This document shows positions 1 to 8,168 of a stretch of DNA of 64,000 nucleotides, piece after piece. The stretch is from Bdellovibrionaceae bacterium UBA1609 (GTDB taxonomy: Bacteria; Bdellovibrionota; Bdellovibrionia; Bdellovibrionales; UBA1609). The stretch's first letter is position 1. Each line of letters starts with the position of its first letter. A program made the translations under genes and the position numbers. The stretch spans positions 186,001 to 250,000 of the forward strand of contig DCMZ01000003.1 of assembly GCA_002321895.1 (NCBI GenBank). Reading direction: 5' to 3'. Below the pieces are notes generated by a model. It was not told the DNA's origin. It saw only the letters and a program-made list of their open reading frames with translations, and did no database searches.

Positions 1-936
1 CAAAATAAAGACGTAGAAATCACAAAAATCGGTGAGTTTGTTACCTTAGACAAAACCGTCGTAGATAAGGTCGTTGAGCCTCTTATACACATTGTGCGAA
101 ATTCTATAGATCATGGGATTGAACCAAATGCAGTTCGTGTTGAATCAGGAAAATCCGAAAAGTCAAAACTGATAATAGAAGCCAAAGACACTTCTGGAAA
201 TGTTCTGATTAAAGTCACTGATGACGGTAAAGGTATAGACCCAGAAGTAATTTTCAAGAAAGCCACTGAAAAGGGCTTAATTTCTGGAAACTATGAAGAT
301 TTTAGCAAAGAAAAGATTCTTAACTTACTTTTCGCTCCTGGGTTCTCAACGGCAGAAGTGGTTACGGATGTTTCGGGGAGAGGTGTTGGAACAGATATTG
401 TTAAATCTACAGTTAAGTCCCTCGGTGGGAGTGTGTGGATCGACAGCATTAAGGGACAAGGAACCACCTTTTATATCCAGCTTCCAACTAACCTTAGCCT
501 TATAGAAGCCTTTATTGTTCGTACAAACAAACAATGCTACGCCGTTCCCGCACAAGATATTAGTGAAGTGATTAACCTAGAAGAATACAACATCCAAATG
601 ACTGCCAATAACCAAAAGTTACTCGAGTTACGAGGAGAAAAAGTTATTGTTGAGAATGTTTCTGACCACCTGAAAGTAGGGAATGTGAAAGAAAGCTCGA
701 TGGGTAGTCGACGCAAAAGAAGAGGTACTCCCGCTGTAGTTGTGATTAGTCACAATGGACAGTGGGCCTTTGAACTTGAAGAGGTGATCGAAAAACAAAC
801 CGTTTTCGTCAAACCTTTAGGTGACAAAATTGAAAATAGTCTAGGCCTTGGCGGATCAACAATTTTGGCAAATGGTGAGCCTTGTATGATTTTACAATTA
901 ACCGACATAATAAGACGGCTGGAGGTGGCAGCATGA
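1..936 (+). CDS. cheA: Chemotaxis histidine kinase CheA, C-terminal part
   Basis: This gene enters from the left edge, so the phosphotransfer and CheY-binding domains are missing; the frame is open from base 1. The visible 311 residues begin at the end of the dimerisation region and contain the ATPase domain: N-box IVRNSIDHGIE, G1 box DDGKGID and G2 box GRGVGTDIVKS. A CheW-like regulatory domain fills the last 130 or so residues, starting near FYIQLPTNLSLIEAFIV. CheA autophosphorylates in response to chemoreceptor state and passes phosphate to CheY and CheB. The stop overlaps the cheW start (ATGA), so the two are translationally coupled. The downstream genes are all chemotaxis genes or lie inside that operon. 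Confidence 0.95.
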   Translation, partial: QNKDVEITKIGEFVTLDKTVVDKVVEPLIHIVRNSIDHGIEPNAVRVESGKSEKSKLIIEAKDTSGNVLIKVTDDGKGIDPEVIFKKATEKGLISGNYEDFSKEKILNLLFAPGFSTAEVVTDVSGRGVGTDIVKSTVKSLGGSVWIDSIKGQGTTFYIQLPTNLSLIEAFIVRTNKQCYAVPAQDISEVINLEEYNIQMTANNQKLLELRGEKVIVENVSDHLKVGNVKESSMGSRRKRRGTPAVVVISHNGQWAFELEEVIEKQTVFVKPLGDKIENSLGLGGSTILANGEPCMILQLTDIIRRLEVAA

Positions 937-1451
937 GTGAAGCAGCCTTAAAAGAAGATTTAAATGATATCGATATGGAGTTAGAAAGTGAGAGCGAAAA
1001 ATTTAGCTATTTAATTTTTCGGGTGGGAGACCAAAAATACGCAACTCCCCTCGTTGAAGTCCGTGAGGTCATTGAATACATCGAGCCGAATCCCATCCCT
1101 AATATGCGCGATCATTTTATGGGTGTTATTAATCTTCGCGGAGAAGTGGTGGGAGTTGTTGACTTACGAGTCTCTTTTGGAGAGCAATCCACTAAGTCAT
1201 CGACAATGCTAGTTTTTGATACCGAAGCTGGTCCTATTTCAGCCATTGTGGATCGAGTTATTTCAGTAACAAATATCAAGCCCAATGAAGTTGAAAAGAA
1301 TCCAAATGTAAAAACTAAGTTTAATTTGAACTATTACAAAGGAATAGCCAACCATGAAGATGAATTTATTCACTTAGTGGATTTGTCTAGTGTGTTGGAA
1401 AACGATGATCTAGTAGCCATTAGAAAGGCCATTCATGAAGACGGCCATTAA
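933..1451 (+). CDS. cheW: Chemotaxis coupling protein CheW
   Basis: This is a 172-residue CheW, the SH3-like adaptor that joins chemoreceptors to CheA. The family core is visible: YLIFRVGDQKYATPLVEVREVIEYIEPNPIPN, read here as two adjacent stretches, followed by MGVINLRGEVVGVVDLR and a C-terminal LVDLSSVL. About 25 acidic residues precede the domain. The start at 933 is chosen over an earlier in-frame codon because GGAGGTGG lies just upstream and because it gives the ATGA overlap with cheA. The next gene starts inside its last 17 bases, which again suggests coupled translation. Confidence 0.95.
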   Translation: MSEAALKEDLNDIDMELESESEKFSYLIFRVGDQKYATPLVEVREVIEYIEPNPIPNMRDHFMGVINLRGEVVGVVDLRVSFGEQSTKSSTMLVFDTEAGPISAIVDRVISVTNIKPNEVEKNPNVKTKFNLNYYKGIANHEDEFIHLVDLSSVLENDDLVAIRKAIHEDGH

Positions 1452-2040
1452 TATTGTTGCCTTTGTAGCACTTTTTATTTGGTCATTTTCCTCAGGATTT
1501 TTCCTGAGTGTCATGCATACTATACATAATGTTGGATTTGATCCGCCAGATGTAAACCTCACCCAACTTGCATCAAAAGCTAAACCAGGACAATGGAGCC
1601 TAGTACATATTTTAGGGGAAGGATGTAAGTGCTCAAGGTATGTGGCGGAATCCTTGATTGAGCGTGGCGCTGACAATGAAAGCTATGAACACGTCATATT
1701 TATTGGTCATTTTTCAGAAAAAATCGTCGCAGAAGTAAAACAAAAAGGCTTTCACGTACAGCAGCCCACCGATGAGCAAGTGAGTAAAATGGGGGAATTT
1801 GCTGGAACCCCAACATTGATCATTTTTGACGATCAAAAACAAGTGGCTTATCAAGGTGGCTATAGTCACACATTACTCTCTCCGGCTAACCCACCTACAG
1901 ATCAGCAAATTTATGCTCAACTGAAACATGGTGACACCCCGACGAATCATCAGATTCGTGGATGTGCAATGAGCAAAAAACATCAAAAAAACATAGACCG
2001 CTTTTCACTAAAATATAATCTAGAGGAAAATGCATTATGA
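1435..2040 (+). CDS. Membrane-anchored thioredoxin-fold protein with a CxC motif
   Basis: The product has 201 residues. An N-terminal hydrophobic helix (residues 6-27) anchors or exports it. A thioredoxin-like region follows with the candidate redox site GEGCKCSR (Cys64, Cys66), a cis-proline-type segment GTPTLIIFD near residue 124, and a third Cys in RGCAMSKK near residue 177. CxC rather than CxxC is unusual for thioredoxins; RedB-like proteins are the nearest group I can suggest. It lies inside the chemotaxis operon, overlapping cheW by 17 bases and the receptor gene by 4 bases. A link between redox state and the receptor is inference from position only. AAAGG lies 6 bases before the ATG. 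Confidence 0.7.
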   Translation: MKTAINIVAFVALFIWSFSSGFFLSVMHTIHNVGFDPPDVNLTQLASKAKPGQWSLVHILGEGCKCSRYVAESLIERGADNESYEHVIFIGHFSEKIVAEVKQKGFHVQQPTDEQVSKMGEFAGTPTLIIFDDQKQVAYQGGYSHTLLSPANPPTDQQIYAQLKHGDTPTNHQIRGCAMSKKHQKNIDRFSLKYNLEENAL

Positions 2041-3650
2041 ATGTACTTCATCAGGACTATCTACAGAAAGTTAACAAATCCTTTTTATGGGTCCTTGTCG
2101 CTCACTTACCCGTCTTCACACTTACGGCCTGGTTTTTTGAAACTGAGTATTGGGTGGCATTAGGACTATCGTCTTTTATTTTGGCTGGGCCTATCGTTGC
2201 CTATGTATTTGCTCCTCGCTCAATCTACTCCTCAATTATCAATGCTATGTCTCTGATGATTTTTTCAGGTCTCCTCATTCATCTGGGACGAGGGATGATA
2301 GAAATGCATTTTCATATTTTTGTATTTTTAGCAGCCATCTCTCGCTTCGGCCTAGTTTCACCACTGATTTCGGCCGCCGGAGTGGTAGTTGCCCACCATT
2401 TACTGGCTTTCTTCCTTCTTCCGACCAGTCTATTTAATTATGACGCTAGTTTCTGGGTAGTGCTCTTACATGCTGCCTTTGTCGTCGTGGAAATGGTTCC
2501 GCTTACCTTGATTGCTCTAACCATAAAGCAGAACTTAAACATTCAAGGCTCAGTGGTTTTGGAACTTGAAAAAACCGTAAAAGAATCGAATGAAACGTCC
2601 AATCAACTCGCTGATGGCGCTGTAGAGCTCTCAGATGTAGCTAATAACCAAGCCAGTTCCGTTCAAGAAAGTGCCAGTGCTATAGAACAGATTCGCGGAA
2701 TGTTAGCACAATCGGGAAACCGAGTGAAACAGGCCACGGGCTCTTGTAACTCCCTTGAAGATGCCGCAGGTAAGGGGCAGAGTAATATTCAAAATATGGT
2801 GTCCGATATCGATTCTATTGCGAAAGCTTCTACAGAACTAGAAAGCATTCGAGAGATGATGAGTCAGATTGAGCAAAAGACCGATGTCATCAATCAAATC
2901 GTTTTCAAAACTCAGCTTCTTTCCTTTAACGCGTCTATAGAGGCTGCCAGAGCGGGAGTTCATGGTCGTGGATTCTCTGTGGTTGCTGTTGAGGTGGGTA
3001 AACTTGCAACCCTAAGTGGTGATGCCTCCACTGTTATTGGAGAGTTATTAGAAAATTCAAAGCGACAGGTGGACTCCATTGTGAACTCTATCGAAGACAA
3101 AGTGGAAAAAGGACATACCTCCAGCACCATGGCTAAAGAATCCTTCGACTTGATGGCCGGAGAATTGAGAAAAGTAAGCCAGCATATTGTCGGAATCGCC
3201 AGTGCCAATGACGAACAAGAGCAAGGACTCAATGAAGTGGCTAAGGCCATGGAACAACTTAGTATGGCCACTTCCACAACTGGAACAAGAGCCGAGGACG
3301 TGGCAACCCTTGCGAAAACTATTAAATCTCAATCCGAGGGACTGAATGTTCATATTGCACGAATGAAAATGGACAAAAAGAACAAGAGGAAACCGTCGAA
3401 AAGCTTTAATCCCTTAGCAGCACTTTCTGAGAACGATACTTCCTCCAGCACAGCTTCGGTTGAAATTGAAGCCGCACCCTCTGTAGGCTCAAATGTTGAA
3501 GAGGAAAACTTACCTAGCCTGAGCGAATTAGCCGATATGCTAGTGGGAAAATTCGGTGGCCAACTTAATAAAAGTGGTGTTGATAAAAGCCAGCCGGATG
3601 AAGACGATGGGTTGACTACAAGTAAAGACAACTCCAATAAAAGCGCATAG
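2037..3650 (+). CDS. Methyl-accepting chemotaxis protein with polytopic membrane sensor
   Basis: The 537-residue receptor starts with about 170 residues of five or six hydrophobic helices and no obvious periplasmic domain or HAMP. The membrane part is His-rich: His82, His91 and His93 (EMHFHIF) and the pair His120-His121 (VVVAHHLLAFF). Similar HFH/HH patterns occur in a known class of proteobacterial receptors, where heme or metal binding has been considered. From about residue 200 a long coiled coil leads to the signalling hairpin, recognised by NASIEAARAGVHGRGFSVVA (residues 297-316 approximately). The C-terminal 80 residues are acidic and low in complexity and lack a terminal CheR-docking pentapeptide. 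The start overlaps the previous gene by ATGA. Confidence 0.92.
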   Translation: MNVLHQDYLQKVNKSFLWVLVAHLPVFTLTAWFFETEYWVALGLSSFILAGPIVAYVFAPRSIYSSIINAMSLMIFSGLLIHLGRGMIEMHFHIFVFLAAISRFGLVSPLISAAGVVVAHHLLAFFLLPTSLFNYDASFWVVLLHAAFVVVEMVPLTLIALTIKQNLNIQGSVVLELEKTVKESNETSNQLADGAVELSDVANNQASSVQESASAIEQIRGMLAQSGNRVKQATGSCNSLEDAAGKGQSNIQNMVSDIDSIAKASTELESIREMMSQIEQKTDVINQIVFKTQLLSFNASIEAARAGVHGRGFSVVAVEVGKLATLSGDASTVIGELLENSKRQVDSIVNSIEDKVEKGHTSSTMAKESFDLMAGELRKVSQHIVGIASANDEQEQGLNEVAKAMEQLSMATSTTGTRAEDVATLAKTIKSQSEGLNVHIARMKMDKKNKRKPSKSFNPLAALSENDTSSSTASVEIEAAPSVGSNVEEENLPSLSELADMLVGKFGGQLNKSGVDKSQPDEDDGLTTSKDNSNKSA

Positions 3651-3663
3651 CGAGAAGGTATAA

Positions 3664-5562
3664 ATGTCCACATTTAATCCTGAAGAAGAAAAAATTGTGC
3701 TCACACTTGTAGGCTATTTAACTGGCAACACAATGATGAAAGAGCACAGAAAAAAACATATGCTCACAGCTGTTAACCAGAGAATCACAAAGGTCGCTGG
3801 TGGCAGTTTGCGCCGATATCTTTACATGCTCATTCAGAACGAAAGCGAACTTCTGGAATTCCTCTCCTCTACTACCATTCATACTACATTTTGGTTTCGT
3901 GAACGACCACACTTCCGAACTATTGAGCAGGACATAAAAGATCGCAGACCAAAGCATGTTAAGATATGGAGTGCCGGATGTTCTTCAGGGCAAGAGGTTT
4001 ACTCTTTGGCCTTGATGCTAGAGAATATTAAAAAGAATGGATTCCGAGAGATGACCTATCACATTACAGGCAGTGATATTGACCGCATCTCTATCAAAAA
4101 AGCCAAAAAGGGACATTACCCTATTAAGGAAAAGGAAAAGATACCCAAGGAGTACCATTCTCATCTTATTACAGATGGAGATACCTTTACTTTTAAAAAA
4201 GAAATTATGAGAAATACGGCATTTGTATTTTCTAACCTGTTAAATTTTGAAAAGTTCGACCTCATCAAAGAATCTAATTATGTGTTGTGCAGAAACGTTT
4301 TGATTTACTTTACCCCACAGACCGTCGTGGAGGTTGTAAATTACATGGGTTCCATGTTAGCTGACCAAGGTCACCTATTTCTTGGACATAGTGAATTTGT
4401 CATCGAGCCACCCAAAAAACTCGTAGAACTGGGGGGCAATAAGTTTTGCCGTGATGACAGCGCTTCTGCCTCACAAAGAGCTAGTGAAAAACTTGAAAAC
4501 ATAAAAAACGCACCTGTTCGCAACCCAAAAGTTCTAGTCATAGAAGACTCAAAAGCTGTGAGTGAGTTAATTAAAAAGCATTTAACAGCAGAATCTTTCG
4601 ACGTTACCGTTGCCGATACTGGAGAGGCCGCCGATTCCGCGGTAAAACAAGGACACTTCGACATTATTACCCTAGATTTAAACCTACCTGATACTCATGG
4701 ATTAGATTGGTTAAAGAAGCAAAGAAAGATGGGCCTTAAAACCAATGTCATTGTTGTGAGCGAAATTCGAGAAGACGAAGCCAGCCAAAATATCAGTCTA
4801 TTTGACTATGGAGTACAAGATTATATTGAAAAAGGCTCTCTCAATGAGGGGATGTCCATTCTAGTGGATTCCCTAAAGGGTCTAACTGAAAGAGATAGCG
4901 GTAACCTGAAAAGTCAAAATTTAACAACAAGAAAAGTACTCACGGCTGAACAGCTAAGTGAGTACAGATCACCACAACTTATCGTTATGGGTGGCAGCAC
5001 CGGCGCTATTCCCGTTTTTCAAAATATTTTTACGCAATTACCAGAAGACTGCCCTCCCATTGTTTTAGTTCAACATATAAACCAAAAGTTTGCAGGCAAG
5101 CTCTACGATACCTTGCTAGAAAAGTCCGCTCTAAAAACTGCAGAGTGTAGAGATGGAGAGACATTGAAACGAGGCTATGTCTATATGGCCAAAGACTATC
5201 GCCATGTTGCTGTTGAAAAGACGGGTTCCCGGCAACTCTCACTGAGCTTCTCTACCGAAGACCCCAAGTTTGGACACAAACCCAGTGTGGATCATTTGTT
5301 TCGCTCAGCAGCCAAAATAAATATTCCAATGGCAGCAGTAATTTTGACGGGTATGGGAAAAGATGGATCTGAAGCTCTTGGAGCCATCCAAAGAAAAGGC
5401 CACTTTACCGTTGCACAAGATCAACAGTCCTCTGCTGTATTCGGGATGCCCGGAGAGGCCGTTAACAAAGGCTTTGCCGAAGCCATAGCTAGTCCGCTTG
5501 AGATATCGCAAATGCTGAAAACCTTAATAAATCCAGAAAGATTGAAAAAGAAAGCGAGCTAA
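3664..5562 (+). CDS. CheR-receiver-CheB fusion: receptor methyltransferase and methylesterase in one protein
   Basis: The 632-residue protein joins both receptor adaptation enzymes. Residues 1-270 are CheR: SAM-binding motif WSAGCSSGQE at 102-111 and CRNVLIYF at 209-216. Residues 288-410 are a response-regulator receiver with phospho-acceptor Asp338 (LDLNLPD) and VVSE following. Residues 435-625 are a CheB methylesterase with catalytic Ser445 (GGSTGA), His471 (VQHI) and Asp567 (GMGKDG). All three modules keep their key residues, so methylation and demethylation should both be active, with CheB gated by phosphorylation from CheA. Usually cheR and cheB are separate genes. AGAAGG lies 7 bases before the ATG. 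It is the last gene of the operon and faces a convergent gene 11 bases away. Confidence 0.93.
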   Translation: MSTFNPEEEKIVLTLVGYLTGNTMMKEHRKKHMLTAVNQRITKVAGGSLRRYLYMLIQNESELLEFLSSTTIHTTFWFRERPHFRTIEQDIKDRRPKHVKIWSAGCSSGQEVYSLALMLENIKKNGFREMTYHITGSDIDRISIKKAKKGHYPIKEKEKIPKEYHSHLITDGDTFTFKKEIMRNTAFVFSNLLNFEKFDLIKESNYVLCRNVLIYFTPQTVVEVVNYMGSMLADQGHLFLGHSEFVIEPPKKLVELGGNKFCRDDSASASQRASEKLENIKNAPVRNPKVLVIEDSKAVSELIKKHLTAESFDVTVADTGEAADSAVKQGHFDIITLDLNLPDTHGLDWLKKQRKMGLKTNVIVVSEIREDEASQNISLFDYGVQDYIEKGSLNEGMSILVDSLKGLTERDSGNLKSQNLTTRKVLTAEQLSEYRSPQLIVMGGSTGAIPVFQNIFTQLPEDCPPIVLVQHINQKFAGKLYDTLLEKSALKTAECRDGETLKRGYVYMAKDYRHVAVEKTGSRQLSLSFSTEDPKFGHKPSVDHLFRSAAKINIPMAAVILTGMGKDGSEALGAIQRKGHFTVAQDQQSSAVFGMPGEAVNKGFAEAIASPLEISQMLKTLINPERLKKKAS

Positions 5563-5573
5563 GTGTAGCTCCA

Positions 5574-6488
5574 TCAGACTTTAATGAGACTCATTGATTC
5601 CACCCGATCAAAATCATTCAACCTCTCGATGAGTCTCAATTTCTCAAAATCATCTGTATAGTCGCCCACTATTCTGGCTACGGGCAACCAACCAATTCGC
5701 AACGAAGAGTCGCCCCAAGTGTAACCCAGTCTAGAAAACTTCTCCGAATTCTTCTCAAACCACTTTTGAATAGCCCACCATTTACTCTCAACCACTTGTT
5801 CTGAATGCGTTGGACCAAACCAAAAATAGCTATCAGCACTTATGTTTTCCAAAGGCAAGATGTGATCGTCTGCCGCAAAATCATCTTGAGCCAAAAATAA
5901 TTCATAAAAATGGCGCCCCACCTGGCAATAGTTCACATAGCAGGTACCGAAGTCTTTTTTAATGGTAAAGTGCTTTTCATCATCAGATCCAATTGGAGTT
6001 CTAAAATTATTATTCCACGTAACAAGTACATTCGCGCAAGGTACTCCCACATTTTTTCGTGCAAAGGACGATCTTTGTACCCCTTCCAGGGCATGCAAAA
6101 TATTATTAAATTCTTGCCAGGCGAGATCGCTTTGTTCCGTAATTCTAGAAGCTACATGGTGACTGTCGGCAAAATGTAGATGTAAACGATTAACACTTTT
6201 TTGAAGATCTTTGATATCAATGGATTCTGTTATTAACTGAGGGTGAATAGAATTTAATTTCTGAATAACACTTTCCAACTGAGCCACTAATTCACGAACC
6301 TTCTCTTCGTCATTAGCATGGAAGTTCTGCACTAAATGACGTTCTCTTATAGAACTCTCGGCCTGAGCCGAGCTCAGAGCTCGAGCCCATTTTTGAGCCG
6401 CGCTATGAGAAAGCACCTCAAACTCCACATCTGCAGTTGCGCCGGAACAATTAGTCAATGTAAGTCTCAAAATCATATCTCTATCCAT
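5574..6488 (-). CDS. Hypothetical protein, 304 residues
   Basis: I do not recognise a family. The protein looks soluble, with no signal peptide or membrane helix. The first 60 residues resemble a beta domain, residues 60-150 are probably helical (many Glu, Gln and Leu), and the C-terminal half is rich in Trp, Phe and Tyr (for example SKWWAIQKWFEKN). It is transcribed away from the twitch-type radical SAM gene at 6713 and shares a 224-base divergent region with it, which hints at a shared process but proves nothing. AAGGA sits directly against the first ATG; the Met codon at 6474-6476 (MILRLTLTNCSG) is an alternative start. Confidence 0.7.
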   Translation of the reverse strand: MDRDMILRLTLTNCSGATADVEFEVLSHSAAQKWARALSSAQAESSIRERHLVQNFHANDEEKVRELVAQLESVIQKLNSIHPQLITESIDIKDLQKSVNRLHLHFADSHHVASRITEQSDLAWQEFNNILHALEGVQRSSFARKNVGVPCANVLVTWNNNFRTPIGSDDEKHFTIKKDFGTCYVNYCQVGRHFYELFLAQDDFAADDHILPLENISADSYFWFGPTHSEQVVESKWWAIQKWFEKNSEKFSRLGYTWGDSSLRIGWLPVARIVGDYTDDFEKLRLIERLNDFDRVESMSLIKV

Positions 6489-6639
6489 TCCTTTCAGATA
6501 CTAGGATTTGCTGGCATTCACCAGCGTTAGAGCTAGCCCCCCCAACGACGCATGCGTTGCGTCAATCACTTCCTCCAACAAAAGCCAGACGCAGTATAAG
6601 TGCTTAGAGCCCTGTTCAGTGAGAGTATTTATAGAAGCA

Positions 6640-6668
6640 TTGACGGACCAACTATAAATAAATATGTG
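6640..6668 (+). promoter_or_regulatory. Possible sigma70-type promoter for the radical SAM gene
   Basis: TTGACG at 6640-6645 and TATGTG at 6663-6668 are separated by 17 bases, upstream of the start at 6713. The -35 match is good and the -10 match moderate. The same 224-base divergent region holds a GACGCA...TGCGTC inverted repeat near 6545-6562. Confidence 0.35.
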
Positions 6669-6712
6669 ATCTTATTGAGTCGTTAAGAAGTAGAAACAAG
6701 TAAGGATTTTGA

Positions 6713-8155
6713 ATGTTTGGTCAAATCGATAAGATCGATGAAATGAAGGATAAACTCAACGATGTCTCTCCCTCATTTTGTATGGCAAAGTGGATGCACG
6801 TGACTATGCACCTTTTAACTGGCCACACCCACTCTTGTTATCTACCACCCACTCATAAAATTCCATTGGAAGAAATTAAAAAAGATCCCACGGCCTTACA
6901 TAATACCAATCATAAAAAGCAAATGCGTAAAATGATGAAAGAAGGCCAACGACCCGAGGAATGTGGAATCTGCTGGGGTGTTGAGGATTTACCAGGCAAT
7001 CACTATTCGGATCGTCATTATCGCGGTGTGGACGATTGGACGATGCCATTTTTCGAAAAAGTAAAAAACATGAATTGGGATGAAAACATCAATCCAACTT
7101 ATGTTGAAGTTAGCTTTTCAAGTGCATGTAACTTTAAATGTTCTTACTGCTCGCCGGCAGTGAGTACGGAGTGGATGAAAGAAATCAAGCGCGAAGGATC
7201 TTATAAGTTATCAGATTTAGAGCATCAATATCTTCCTTGGTTTGAAGATAACGGGCAGATGCCCATTCCAGAGGATGAAAATCCCTACCTGGAGGCCTTT
7301 TGGAAGTGGTGGCCCGATTTAATTGGTGATCTCATGCATTTTAGGATTACTGGTGGTGAGCCTCTTTTGAGTAAAAATACTTTCCGAGTTCTCGAATGGC
7401 TTCGAGAGCACCCAGCTCCCCAGCTCAACTTATCCATCAATAGTAACCTGGGTATTCCAAAGTCACTCAATCAAAAGTTTATCGACGCCATGAAAGACAT
7501 CATGGAAAATGATAAAGTAAGATCTCATATTTTACACACAAGCTTAGATGCTTGGGGTGCACAAGCGGAATACATCCGATCCGGCTTGAAAATGGATCGA
7601 TTCATGGAAAACTTAGACGCTTATATGACCCAAATTCCAAATGGCTCTATTGCTTTTATGTCTACTTTTAATAATTTAAGTGTTGTTGGCTATCAGTCCT
7701 TTCTGGAGCAAATTTTAGAAATGCGCCAGAAATACAACAATGACCATAGAGAGGTTTTACTAGACATCCCTCACCTACAGGCTCCCCATCATCAATCCTG
7801 CCAAATCTTAACCCCGGACTTTATCGACTATATGGAAAGCCATATAGATTTTATGAATAAATATAAAAATGAAAAGACCGGATTTAAAGATGCTGAAATC
7901 TATAAAATGACCCGCATCATGGAGTGGATGAAAGAGGAAAAAGAATCCGAATGGTTAGAAACTCACAGAAAAAACTTCTATCTCTTTTTCAACGAACATG
8001 ACCGTCGTCGAGGGACTGATTTTTTAACAACCTTTCCCGAAATGGACATGTATTGGAGTTACTGTAAAAACTTAGCTCTTGGAAAAACAGCTCCGCCAAA
8101 ACCTCTACCCCAAAAGAAAAAGGGCTTTTTCAGAAGTTTTTTTGAAAGGGCCTAA
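6713..8155 (+). CDS. Radical SAM protein with cysteine-rich N-terminal twitch-like region
   Basis: The 480-residue protein has the radical SAM cluster motif C139-x3-C143-x2-C146 (CNFKCSYCS) and the SAM-contact motif ITGGEPLL near residue 210. In front of the core lie conserved-looking cysteines C23 (SFCMAKW), C42 (THSCYLP), C84 and C87 (ECGICW), spaced as expected for an auxiliary iron-sulfur cluster. Such clusters normally sit C-terminal in SPASM/twitch enzymes; here they are N-terminal. This matches proteins annotated as twitch domain-containing radical SAM proteins, mainly known to me from marine bacteria and phages. Substrate unknown; peptide modification is typical for SPASM/twitch enzymes but not shown here. 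No precursor peptide is evident nearby. AAGGA precedes the start. Confidence 0.85.
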   Translation: MFGQIDKIDEMKDKLNDVSPSFCMAKWMHVTMHLLTGHTHSCYLPPTHKIPLEEIKKDPTALHNTNHKKQMRKMMKEGQRPEECGICWGVEDLPGNHYSDRHYRGVDDWTMPFFEKVKNMNWDENINPTYVEVSFSSACNFKCSYCSPAVSTEWMKEIKREGSYKLSDLEHQYLPWFEDNGQMPIPEDENPYLEAFWKWWPDLIGDLMHFRITGGEPLLSKNTFRVLEWLREHPAPQLNLSINSNLGIPKSLNQKFIDAMKDIMENDKVRSHILHTSLDAWGAQAEYIRSGLKMDRFMENLDAYMTQIPNGSIAFMSTFNNLSVVGYQSFLEQILEMRQKYNNDHREVLLDIPHLQAPHHQSCQILTPDFIDYMESHIDFMNKYKNEKTGFKDAEIYKMTRIMEWMKEEKESEWLETHRKNFYLFFNEHDRRRGTDFLTTFPEMDMYWSYCKNLALGKTAPPKPLPQKKKGFFRSFFERA

Positions 8156-8168
8156 TTGGATGAGTTTT

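Noticed and set aside
5556..5571. GAGCTA-AGTG-TAGCTC hairpin between the CheR/CheB fusion and the convergent gene as a terminator
   Set aside because: The stem is only six bases and no T run follows on either strand.
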